In this document: positions 28,001 through 34,047 of the stretch, piece by piece | Layout: each line of letters starts with the position of its first letter | Position numbering within the stretch: the stretch's first letter is position 1 | Assembly (NCBI GenBank): GCA_017528425.1 | Contig: JAFXOV010000016.1 | Coordinates: forward strand, 24,381 to 88,380 | Length of the DNA: 64,000 bases | From: Elusimicrobiota bacterium | Lineage (GTDB): Bacteria > Elusimicrobiota > Endomicrobiia > Endomicrobiales > Endomicrobiaceae | Direction of reading: 5' to 3' | The notes under the pieces: generated by a model | What the model saw: the letters and a program-made list of their open reading frames with translations, nothing else | Database searches by the model: none | What the model was told of the DNA's origin: nothing | Program-made: the position numbers and the translations under genes

Positions 28001-30979
28001 GAATCTGCCATCACATTAGATATGTTAATTGGTGCTAATAGTTTAATCGACAATATAATAAATAATTGGGATATAAGTCAAAAGAGAAATAGACAAGATA
28101 CACTATATATTAAAAGGGTTGATGACACTGTTTATTCTTTGGTTGTTAAATATGATTCCAATAAAGGATACTATGTAGAAACATTTTATGTTATTGATAC
28201 GGATAAATATGAAAATGACTTTTTTGATGTAGTTTTACCTTCTTTTATAAAACAACCATCTAAGCCGTATTTAGACAATACAATAAAAAATAACAATATG
28301 GGAATTATAAGAATTAAGATTGATCGAACCGGGAATATAATCGGAAGAAACAGAGCTTCCGTCGGTTTAGCAGATAGCGAAGTAACAACTAAATGTTGCT
28401 CTGGTTTTTATTACGATGGTAATCCTTTGAATACTACATTTTTGTATTCTGATGGTATGGAGTTAGCTGATGGCGGAATTGCTGTTATTGATAATAGAAA
28501 TAAGAAGATAAAGGTTTTCTTTGGACAGGACAATGAAGTCATCGAATATGATATATCGAGATTTACATCTGTTACTATATTAGGTAATGGAAAAATAGAA
28601 GTTGTTGATTCTAACGGTGGAAGAGTAGAATTCAATACTAAATATTTATCTAGCGGAATAGCTTATAATGATGATGGGAGAATCTTGTTAGCGGATAACT
28701 ACACAAGAAAGAGAACCCCTATATTGACTGCTATCGGAGGAATTCTAAGTGATTGTATGAAAGATCCAAATGATAATCGTGTGAGAAATCAAAATGATGT
28801 TAATAAAATCCTTGATTTGATGGAGAAATTTTTACAAGTGACTTATTGGGGAAAGATGGATGGCTCTGTACAGGTTTTTACAGCGATACAAAATTTCTTT
28901 ATGGATATGATAAATATTTTTAATATTGAAGATCTCGAAAAAATAAAGGAACTATTAGATAAGAACGATAGTAATAGTTTACAGGTGCTGCTCAGATCTT
29001 ATCAAGGTGTCCAAGATGCAATCGGAACAAATCTTATTAGAATGCAAGATATTGGTATGGTAAAAGAGTTCTCTTCTAAATTGGCAACAAATTCTGATAG
29101 AACAGAAACTAAAATTACTGAAATTGCCAATGAAGTTATTGGAGCACATTCCGCCATTCTTCCCGAAAACATGGGCTTAGTAAATAAAATAATGCAGAGT
29201 AAATTCGGAAATGCATTTGTAGCGGCAACCGTAATAGCATTCAGAGAATTTTTTGCAAGTTTTAATCCGAATTTTGTGAATTTGCATCAAAGTGCCGCAG
29301 GTATAGTGGGAGCTCAAGAATTAGTAGATTTTATAAACGGATACAAAGTTACAAATAGTGACGGAGTAACAGCGAGAATATTGAAAACTGTGTTTAGACC
29401 GATATTGAAAGTTTTATTTGCAGGTGCAAGCATAGTAAAACATATTGCAATAGATTACAGATATATTAAAGCAAGCGGAATTCAAGATGCGATAAGAATG
29501 TTCGGAAAAGATGCAAAGTTAACGGAAGACGGGCAAATAGAAGTGGCAATAGTTGAAGATATAGAACTGTTGCAGGATAGTTTTACTTTGGTAAACACAG
29601 GACTAAAAGTTGACGGTGCAAGCATATACAGAATAAAAGATACAAATTTATTGATATACGGAGCCAGAGGACAAGAGTCAATAAAAGTAGTAAAAACTTT
29701 GAACGGTTCTGATTTGTTGAACAGAGATATAATTGAAATGTTGAAAGCTAACGGAGAAAATGTAGATGAAATACAAGCTCAGGCTATGGTAACAAAATCA
29801 GGAGAGGGAATAAGTATAACGGACGATATTATAGAAATCGGAGAAATGGAAATTGCAGGAAAAACTCCGAGTCAAATGAAACAATTTATAGCTTCTGCTT
29901 TAGAAATAAAGAGAGTGATGGGTATAATGTATGGTCAAAAAACAATAATAGATTTGAAATCTGTGACTGATATGGAAAAATTAAGAGCAACCGTATACAA
30001 CGGCAGAGCAAGAAAAGTAATAAGCAAAGAACAATTCAATAATTTGAATTTAACCGAAGCCGATATAGAAAGTTTAAGACAAAATGGGATAGAAATATAT
30101 ATAGATAATGGTGAAGTACAATTGACTGAATCCGAAGTAAAAGATTTTAAAAATAAAAAAGTGGCAGGACAAATAATAAGAGACAATAAAGGTATAAGAA
30201 TAAAAGATTATAGTACCGAAGAAGAAACAAAAATAGAAGAAATATTGGAAGATCAAAATATAGAAAGTAAAATATTGACGGCAGAAACTCCCATAATGAT
30301 TGGTATAGATATTTTAACGAAACACTTTAAACAAGGAAGTGTTACCGCTGTTCAAAGAGAGTTCGGCGCATTGCTCGGAAAAATCAAAATGAGTTTAAAT
30401 TTGGGCGAATTGAATTTGAATGATATAGAATATATGGGATACAACATAAACTTCAATAGAATTCCGACTTTAACTCAGGAACAGATAGATACTCTTTTTG
30501 AAAAAGTGGGCGAGGATTTTCAAATAGTAAATAAAGATAAATTAATAGAAATAATCGGTCCGGAAACAGAATTTGCCATGATATTAAAAACGATAAAAAA
30601 TAAAGATGCAGAAAAAAGATTTAAAGAAATAGCAGTAGAAAGAATACTTGCAAAAACTGCATTAACGGAAAGCAATAAAGAGTTTGGATTAAAAGATAAG
30701 AACTTAGAAATTTTATTGGGAAGAATGTTGTTGGCACAAGTTAACAATACCGATAAACAAAAAACAAATATCAGTGATGATTTTAGAGGCAGTATGGATG
30801 AAGTAATGGAGAAAATAAAAGAAGAAACAGAAAAAGCAATGCAAAAAGATGAAGTGGCAATAAACACAATAATAGAGTTAATATTGGTTTACGGCGATAA
30901 CTATAAGGAAAAACAGTTAGCAAGAGAAATAGATAAAAATGATATAAGAAATTACAGAGCAATGATGTCAGCAGCATAA
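19031..30979 (+). CDS. Giant multidomain envelope protein (about 3980 residues)
   Basis: I place the start at ATG 19031, which has a strong GGAAGGAAGGG site; an in-frame ATG at 18995 lies inside the terminator hairpin. Order: signal or anchor (~10-40); an alpha/beta domain (~70-510) with IINIQDLHCHPQ and GGFHSNALEDIL motifs, recalling ChaN/TraB-Tiki folds; acidic linker (~694-735); helical region; caspase/CHAT-like dyad H1232 (FNGHGE) and C1278 (LSCCHS); CPBP-like motifs E1441-E1442-R1446, H1491, H1616-N1620; HD-GYP-like domain (H1835, H1869-D1870, H1921-H1922, D2030); GHKL-like N-box (E2498, N2502, H2506); second membrane block (~2704-2805, HLLWN at 2792-2796); long unassigned region; helical C-terminus rich in I, K and E. 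No stops or frameshifts. Domain names beyond HD-GYP are tentative. It probably sits in the inner membrane; function unknown. Confidence 0.85.
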   Translation: MIIKFIKKKFDLIKICAVFTTICFVVSTLGANLYAIPLAENANQKYEDVFNKASSISAEYGKITSSRDGNSDITIINIQDLHCHPQTQRNISKIIAQIAEKYNLKEIYVEGGYGNIDLNWLTSIKDENIRKQVAEKLLEEGLLTGSEYYKLTSGNKDVELKGIDEEDLHRENVKRLAWIIENQGKYKDVIKKVENEINILEKMYVNSRNERFNRDIEKYLTSEIDTRRFYRQLIKYVKDINANPDKYNNITAIRLEDYPNIVKFITLRKISKDIDVRKVTQQLQAVINELKNRLPYNIYTQLLKETENLSDSQKVVELVTSLCKKEGIDLEYKYKALNDFLQSNEINRELNTVELVYEERQLITEIRKALSYNNEEYEITFVSDFSRFFKDYLEYKLTDADWKYFESGYEQFRQLYAKYATIDRIREIEKEFTELNKYYEINDIRNEVFVNNLLQDKHPDVTEQSKFREDEEILKGSKEVIIAVTGGFHSNALEDILQAKEVNTIVITPSIFEGIEKATKQYKGIIKEQSKEFQHQALAYRILSSLNGQEQKIYLYGALKSLLGDNINKLKEVLGEDVDLDSLEKELQNLQLSSDEQSQLKVSRTTQFLESVVDAIINEPLFPKEGGKAVFVPNVNKIILKVSETLVDAGIFLSNGPIFAAEQQGLPYLKEIAPEIYSRMPAFIQEALFATEVFAIEESAVEEDIDEEVPEKSETVIEDEEVYSSYFYEEEKAELLERVRDKNKPFPVDQDLVFSVFEKMIVPFIEDNNVDNLDEHYEDFLRKLFSLQSENLNFLNDKMDAQSIKDLLVYYDAEVIDKNLTDLLARYSKKLSSLKDFSRIVFLFENIEKLNSLSEQDFDYFMDLPRQIFVYVWGKSEDSSQLKTKITAGKIFYPKKRFKTFDRDLAKAYFANAEKLESLDESYYERFIGLNKEAQIFILDNVKSSFDIERIFEFSDELFSDKNKISSNFDEKVKDFTDVRFKALVKYISSVDDMSFYDKLFSVDYYGQKDIFGDYDKRSQKVLKIIVDSIDDANFIKEYLLNPEYKKKYSSLFRRLVELKIENVAVENDYLALKLLTDENFNKALDDSKIHVGVPTSAILVARYHAAIAVSRFIYDGAEGEIKDYDISEHKELIKEITDLYILLLRAADGNVVMDSKTKIYVLCNDEKNKDRLTDRFNTASIERMAKLAGVETPIITYLRKDNLYAKDAWLDQIEELVLASDAKAYFLFNGHGEKNRLCVKNGEEYISAEELADRLFNLATRPGNPVDLRRVTIDLSCCHSYFFARDVYKLLEEKFKDNPDKESYPTIITAAGLETEVGYTRIGAGAVTLSNLHDGILTVLNKRTEPAPITLGMLALSEYQFSLSNITMFTSFSDETLLERIAETKKHISAAFKDSKGKAIEVESKTSDPRVKLKTKVPNLPIFGFEASIFKEDNYAPIWEEVVYRFAPALMLTILISVTMMFAPAGFVLFTKIGFAVILTLFQTIFVKAHIVTDWLRAKDSGGEKSSEEVPETSISDKQSKTVDLGKVFEKDLTFEDKINKIFKTVKERLFAVFSDSKDAESFKIFYKTNKIAAEHKDGLIIPTIAFTIPYVVVMCFFPSIQAVMIATIVSMALHAINNIVAKIIKEKGLLQKKKRDIDFQDIQRRIKHIKLLIENPNVERDLPELKEGSFVLKFGLARKAERRAESLLEYEKIRIFFINRLKDEMAKREEIKAELETIKKARKTKKNKAKIQELEEQLEIMEKEYPRIYNELLFADTKEVEKTIDKIDALLSIFEEIDIILDNIENFKRENADDEDAYKEIKALEEDFLDFAENTFMNSLMSLYNNQKTTGIHVRRVVGDSNLIGTKMLSSNNVRMMYKLMLSSILHDIGKNLVPLQILDKQGSFDRLERNIMEFHVVFGGIILRSSILRRLSYTAENHHRYTLKTKMDDLGKETEVGDLHIPTISSLDEEKEEQIERIVKFLEEINPDLSFDSASQYPKSLEDIKSILEDNDMDLTESQQEKLDDLLREVEQIEEEVLIAKIVSLADVFEAVSPKLSFDSERTYQFPQKIRDISSMLENIDIDLTESQKREVIVLLAEIAQIDSEEDVTKKKEMEQAFIKKVLYNRSRSFVINYIREKNYDSVRANAFKIVFTKSPQEVFKELGKTEEEFMADFENDPKGTIDECMSLVDADKFEFDSDVIRAFLEFYFSSEDIRVNNAILESLNKGEENRFIVYIKDALYSLYKLQRSVNRMLVRFTPVIASVFRGLGEQKEGVSIKEKFNIDTVINYTVTIKRRNGDTHFLYFDEKGFQQMGRDSGITMSMGSYGIQEIKYDEDGKIVDIILEPGATIDTDASGGEILVGSEAENLSFEDIEEQIKENYERKHHQKLEQEGFLLKPIMEDTGTTEKVDVYLDDDVKTILATIEDAINNNKLMVIHVFKEGFKTQNLSLWQRYQKYKVVYGLLDSRSKFESTFSKTSEIEEQFLKQIEDGLSEEERDMEWIKRNAAKTFFALREILKNNFDHGNLGLFEYPIALHISKDDNGRVTEFSTYNLSTKPIALDRAEEKSLSDLMYEAYISGSHKGTEYMTDSFFTNLEYGDDIKISVGEENYRIYRTKVTLKTEWEQEQALEKYNQYRQEKAEERRKYEEASEAEKKAIDKKQMQAAWDDFWGLQTRDTVSRLYNRGLKKYLRQYLKRTGKTVENLTTAETYSIRQKAEKYRYTIPGLVYGVFLETFALWKSDFIDKHGFNSSIRGGMIAVVWTIRALSIGIGITTAILSFSALSLPAFLMPIVFTAILGTTTISSSFIIHLLWNIGVVLTNNKSLFSQPQGELIAAITPYLSIPKINGIFNTVGNHFSIKEKDAATGVERVDVYSKQILEDLKKGIINLPTDVQVSLIRLFNGEFNEKDNKVIHDYVFVGVRDSTTQEEREKYIKMFSVIYAYKTWEDLKRTNPGKIKTSSDGTEYIEAANNIILTFDNWVHICDAHCILTSGNEEVPNRYSSTRVAFESAITLDMLIGANSLIDNIINNWDISQKRNRQDTLYIKRVDDTVYSLVVKYDSNKGYYVETFYVIDTDKYENDFFDVVLPSFIKQPSKPYLDNTIKNNNMGIIRIKIDRTGNIIGRNRASVGLADSEVTTKCCSGFYYDGNPLNTTFLYSDGMELADGGIAVIDNRNKKIKVFFGQDNEVIEYDISRFTSVTILGNGKIEVVDSNGGRVEFNTKYLSSGIAYNDDGRILLADNYTRKRTPILTAIGGILSDCMKDPNDNRVRNQNDVNKILDLMEKFLQVTYWGKMDGSVQVFTAIQNFFMDMINIFNIEDLEKIKELLDKNDSNSLQVLLRSYQGVQDAIGTNLIRMQDIGMVKEFSSKLATNSDRTETKITEIANEVIGAHSAILPENMGLVNKIMQSKFGNAFVAATVIAFREFFASFNPNFVNLHQSAAGIVGAQELVDFINGYKVTNSDGVTARILKTVFRPILKVLFAGASIVKHIAIDYRYIKASGIQDAIRMFGKDAKLTEDGQIEVAIVEDIELLQDSFTLVNTGLKVDGASIYRIKDTNLLIYGARGQESIKVVKTLNGSDLLNRDIIEMLKANGENVDEIQAQAMVTKSGEGISITDDIIEIGEMEIAGKTPSQMKQFIASALEIKRVMGIMYGQKTIIDLKSVTDMEKLRATVYNGRARKVISKEQFNNLNLTEADIESLRQNGIEIYIDNGEVQLTESEVKDFKNKKVAGQIIRDNKGIRIKDYSTEEETKIEEILEDQNIESKILTAETPIMIGIDILTKHFKQGSVTAVQREFGALLGKIKMSLNLGELNLNDIEYMGYNINFNRIPTLTQEQIDTLFEKVGEDFQIVNKDKLIEIIGPETEFAMILKTIKNKDAEKRFKEIAVERILAKTALTESNKEFGLKDKNLEILLGRMLLAQVNNTDKQKTNISDDFRGSMDEVMEKIKEETEKAMQKDEVAINTIIELILVYGDNYKEKQLAREIDKNDIRNYRAMMSAA

Positions 30980-31011
30980 CGAATTTATAATGTACAATGT
31001 ATAATTAACAA

Positions 31012-31045
31012 AAAAAACGGAAAGAATATTCTTCCCGTTTTTTAC
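31012..31045 (+). terminator. Terminator of the giant gene
   Basis: Stem AAAAACGGaAAGAAT / ATTCTTCCCGTTTTT with one mismatch, followed by T6, 33 bases past the stop. Fourth copy of the CGGGAAGAA terminator family. The stretch between it and 31100 holds short TTCAACT repeats. Confidence 0.8.
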
Positions 31046-31101
31046 ATTAAACCTTTCAACTGTTAAACTTTTCAACTATTCAACTGTTTTCTTGTTTTTT
31101 G

Positions 31102-31107
31102 TATAAT
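31102..31107 (+). promoter_or_regulatory. -10 box of a probable leaderless promoter
   Basis: TATAAT ends 7 bases before the ATG of the lipoprotein gene at 31115. A weak TTCAAC lies 17 bases upstream. No ribosome site is present. Confidence 0.55.
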
Positions 31108-31114
31108 AAACCCT

Positions 31115-31513
31115 ATGAAATATCTTTTATTATTGTCACTTATTTTTTGTATGTCTTCATGTGCGATTTTAGAGTATCCCAAAAGAATAGCAGGATATTC
31201 AATTAAAAATTTTGAAACCGAACAAGACGGAAGATTTTCTTTGGACTCGGATTTGGAACCGAGAAAAGCATACAACAAATGTAATCTTTTCCTTTTTGAA
31301 AATAATATTCAAACAAATTTTAAAAGTGATAAAAAGTTATATATAGTTGCAAGCAAATTTACTTTGATATATGATTACACTTTGGATTCTACAGAGGTTG
31401 CTTTTTTTGTTTATGAAACGGAAGATAATAAATCTAAAATAGATGTTGTTTCGAACAATTCAAGACTTGCCAAGATTGTCTACGAAAAGTTAGTGGCATA
31501 CATGCAAAAATAG
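31115..31513 (+). CDS. Small lipoprotein of unknown function
   Basis: 132 residues with a lipoprotein signal: MKYLLLLSLIFCMSSC, lipid cysteine at 16. The mature part is mixed alpha/beta without a domain I know. It seems to be monocistronic from a leaderless promoter. Its stop codon abuts the stop of the convergent gene (31513/31514) with no terminator between, so the two transcripts must overlap. Confidence 0.75.
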   Translation: MKYLLLLSLIFCMSSCAILEYPKRIAGYSIKNFETEQDGRFSLDSDLEPRKAYNKCNLFLFENNIQTNFKSDKKLYIVASKFTLIYDYTLDSTEVAFFVYETEDNKSKIDVVSNNSRLAKIVYEKLVAYMQK

Positions 31514-31966
31514 TTAAATAAATTCCGTTGTTATTTCCTTGCCTTTCAACAAGTCAATAATTTTTTTTATAATTTCTGTTCTGGGTAACAGATTATTTTG
31601 TTTATAAAACAAGTGTTGACCGTTATCTGCCGTTCCTACAATAAAGTTTATCTCATATTCTTTCTTTATCAGTTTTACGACTTCAATAGCTGATGTGTTA
31701 TCTGAATTTTTACCGGACAATAGTTTGTAGCATTCGTTTAAAGTTATAACACCTTCACTTGCAATATCTATACCATTTATAAAATATCGGGGGGATTTTG
31801 TTGCAGAAATTATTTTAATATCGGGTTGTATATTAAGTTCTCTGCAATACATTTTCATTGTTGAAGAGCCTAAAATAATTTTGCATCCGATACTGTTTGC
31901 AAATTTTTTGCATATATCGTTATCGTTGTTTTTGTTTTTTGGTAATCCGGTTAAAATGTTTAACAT
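31514..31966 (-). CDS. Stand-alone domain like the C-terminus of hydrogenase-linked SpoIIE proteins
   Basis: 150 residues from ATG 31966. A longer in-frame start would read through the hydA terminator and the -10 box, so I reject it. Features: TGLPKNKNNDNDICKKF at the N-terminus, IILGSSTMKMYCRELN, GIDIASEGVITLNECYKLL, and FIVGTADNGQHLFY. From memory this pattern (PPKnkekD, cGgTTa-ivArELg, GiDLvTEGilTL, VGtaiN-H) matches the region after the PP2C domain in SpoIIE-type proteins near [FeFe]-hydrogenase genes. Here it stands alone just downstream of hydA, which supports a hydrogenase link. Role unknown. Confidence 0.65.
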   Translation of the reverse strand: MLNILTGLPKNKNNDNDICKKFANSIGCKIILGSSTMKMYCRELNIQPDIKIISATKSPRYFINGIDIASEGVITLNECYKLLSGKNSDNTSAIEVVKLIKKEYEINFIVGTADNGQHLFYKQNNLLPRTEIIKKIIDLLKGKEITTEFI

Positions 31967-31972
31967 TTTTTT

Positions 31973-31978
31973 ATTATA
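31973..31978 (-). promoter_or_regulatory. -10 box of a probable leaderless promoter
   Basis: TATAAT on the minus strand, 6 bases before ATG 31966. No Shine-Dalgarno site intervenes. Confidence 0.55.
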
Positions 31979-31995
31979 CAAAATAATATTAAAAT

Positions 31996-32036
31996 AAAAA
32001 TAACCTGACACATTTTTTTGTATCAGGTTATTTTTT
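31996..32036 (-). terminator. Terminator of the rex-hydCBA operon
   Basis: Stem TAACCTGA / TCAGGTTA (32001-32008, 32023-32030) with a T-rich run after it on the minus strand, 20 bases past the hydA stop. Confidence 0.75.
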
Positions 32037-32049
32037 TATTTAAAAGAAA

Positions 32050-34044
32050 TTATTTTAAATTCTTTTCAATTTCTTTTGTTACTTTTTCAGGTGTAGCTTG
32101 TTCTATTACTGTTGTTCCTACACTTACTACAGGTCCTCTTGAACATCTTTCAAAACAGAAAGAAGCTTTAACTTCAACTTTATCTGCAATCTTTTTGGAT
32201 TCAACAAAATCAAGTATGGATTTCAATATCTTTTGAGAACCTCTTAACATACAACCTGTTCCGAAACAAACATTTACTTTAACACAGTTTGCATCGGTTG
32301 CAGCTTGAATCAAGAAAGGTTTCTCTGTTATTCTTCTTCTGTTTGTATGGAATGTATGCAATATTTCGTGAGCTTTTTCTCCGCCTACTGCACCCAAGAT
32401 TTCTTTGTATACTTGTTGTACGTATGGGTTATCTTGAGGTTTATGAAGTTCAAGAACACTGTCATTTTCGTAAAGACATTTTGTTCTCTTGTTTCTTACT
32501 TCAAGTTTATCGTATACAGGCTGTCCTGCTCCACCGATACATCCGCCGGGGCAAGCCATAACTTCGATTAAATCATATTCTTTTTCTTTATTCTTAATTT
32601 GTTTTATAACTTTTCTTGCATTACCGAGTCCATAAACAACGGCAAGTCTCAAATCTTTATCGCCTACTTTCAAGTTTGCTTCTCTTATACCTTCTTCGCC
32701 TCTGATAAAAGCAAACTCGTCCATATCGTTGGAATTTTCTTTAGATAATACGTTTCTCAAAACAGCTTCAGCAACACCTCCGGAATTACCGAATATAACA
32801 CCGCCTCCGGTCTTAAATCCTAACGGCATATCAAATGCTGATTGTTCAAGATTTGCAAAAGATAAACCTGATTCTTCTATCATTCTTGCAAGTTCTTGTG
32901 TTGTTAAAACTATATCCGTATCGGGAATTCCGTCTTTTGAAAGTTCAGGTCTTGTAGCTTCGAATTTCTTTGCCGTACAAGGCATAACCGATACAACTAC
33001 CAAATCTTCTCTCTTTATTCCGTACATTTTAGGCAACATTTCTTTTGCGAGAGATCCGAACATTCCCTGAGGAGACATACAACTTGAAAGGTTCTTTATC
33101 ATATCTGGATAATATTGTTCCGTGAACTTTATCCATGCAGGGCAACATGATGTAAATTGCGGTAATTTTTCACCTTTTGTAAATCTTTCAACAAATTCGT
33201 TAGCTTCTTCAACGATTGTTAAATCCGCTGTGAAAGAAACATCAAATACTTTGAAAAATCCCATAGCTTTTAAAGCGGTTACCATTTTACCTGCGGCTTC
33301 CGTTCCGGATTCTTTTGCTATACCGAAAGCTTCACCGATTGCCGCTCTTACTGCAGGAGCAATTGCTACTATAACTTTTTTATCTTTATTTCCTAAAGCA
33401 TTCCAAACTCTTGTTACATCTGATTTTATTGTTAATGCACCGGTAGGACATACTCTTGTACATTGACCGCAATAAATACATTCCGAAGATGCAAGACTTT
33501 TTCCGAAACTCGGACTTACCGTTGCATGTGAACCTCTGAATGAAAAATCTATTGCACCTACTGTTTGAATTTCTTCGCAGAATCTTACACAATCACCGCA
33601 GAGAACGCATTTGTTTGGATCTCTTACGATTGACGGTGTCGAAAAATCTTTAGGTGTATCTTTTACTATTTTTTTGTATCTTACCGATTGTATTCCCAAT
33701 CTTCTTGCAAGTGTTTGAAGTTGACAATGTTCGCTCTTGTGACAAGAAGTACATTCTCTGTCGTGGTTTGCAAGTAACAATTCAACGATTATTTTTCTTA
33801 ATTCTCTTATTTCGTTACTGTTTGTTACAACTACCATACCGTCTTCTGCAGGAGTTGAACATGCAGGAACTAAACCTCTTTTTTCTACATTTACCAAACA
33901 TAATCTGCAGGCACCGTAAGTGCTAAGTTCGGAATGATAACAAAATGTAGGTAATTCTATATTTGCTTTTCTTATAACTTCCAAAAGATTTTTCTCTTTA
34001 TCAAAAGAAACTTTTTTACCGTTAATAGTTAATGTTTTTTCCAT
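32050..34044 (-). CDS. hydA: [FeFe]-hydrogenase catalytic subunit HydA
   Basis: 664 residues. N-terminal [2Fe-2S] domain (CYHSELSTYGACRLC), His-ligated cluster segment (HDRECTSCHKSEHCQ), two [4Fe-4S] motifs (CVLCGDCVRFCEE; CIYCGQCTRVCPTGA), then the H-cluster: L1 FTSCCPAW (~296), L2 MPCTAKKFE (~353), L3 MACPGGCIGGAGQP (~500). A C-terminal thioredoxin-like [2Fe-2S] domain (CFGTGCMLRGS, CFERCSRGP) is typical of the trimeric, electron-bifurcating group A3 enzymes. With HydB and HydC it would couple NADH and reduced ferredoxin to H2. Three bases separate it from hydB. Maturases HydEFG are not in the window. Confidence 0.97.
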   Translation of the reverse strand: MEKTLTINGKKVSFDKEKNLLEVIRKANIELPTFCYHSELSTYGACRLCLVNVEKRGLVPACSTPAEDGMVVVTNSNEIRELRKIIVELLLANHDRECTSCHKSEHCQLQTLARRLGIQSVRYKKIVKDTPKDFSTPSIVRDPNKCVLCGDCVRFCEEIQTVGAIDFSFRGSHATVSPSFGKSLASSECIYCGQCTRVCPTGALTIKSDVTRVWNALGNKDKKVIVAIAPAVRAAIGEAFGIAKESGTEAAGKMVTALKAMGFFKVFDVSFTADLTIVEEANEFVERFTKGEKLPQFTSCCPAWIKFTEQYYPDMIKNLSSCMSPQGMFGSLAKEMLPKMYGIKREDLVVVSVMPCTAKKFEATRPELSKDGIPDTDIVLTTQELARMIEESGLSFANLEQSAFDMPLGFKTGGGVIFGNSGGVAEAVLRNVLSKENSNDMDEFAFIRGEEGIREANLKVGDKDLRLAVVYGLGNARKVIKQIKNKEKEYDLIEVMACPGGCIGGAGQPVYDKLEVRNKRTKCLYENDSVLELHKPQDNPYVQQVYKEILGAVGGEKAHEILHTFHTNRRRITEKPFLIQAATDANCVKVNVCFGTGCMLRGSQKILKSILDFVESKKIADKVEVKASFCFERCSRGPVVSVGTTVIEQATPEKVTKEIEKNLK

Positions 34045-34047
34045 ATA

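Noticed and set aside
31967..32011. Longer N-terminus for the SpoIIE-associated domain protein
   Set aside because: These codons are the hydA terminator and a TATAAT box; the family start MLNILTGLPKNK fits ATG 31966.
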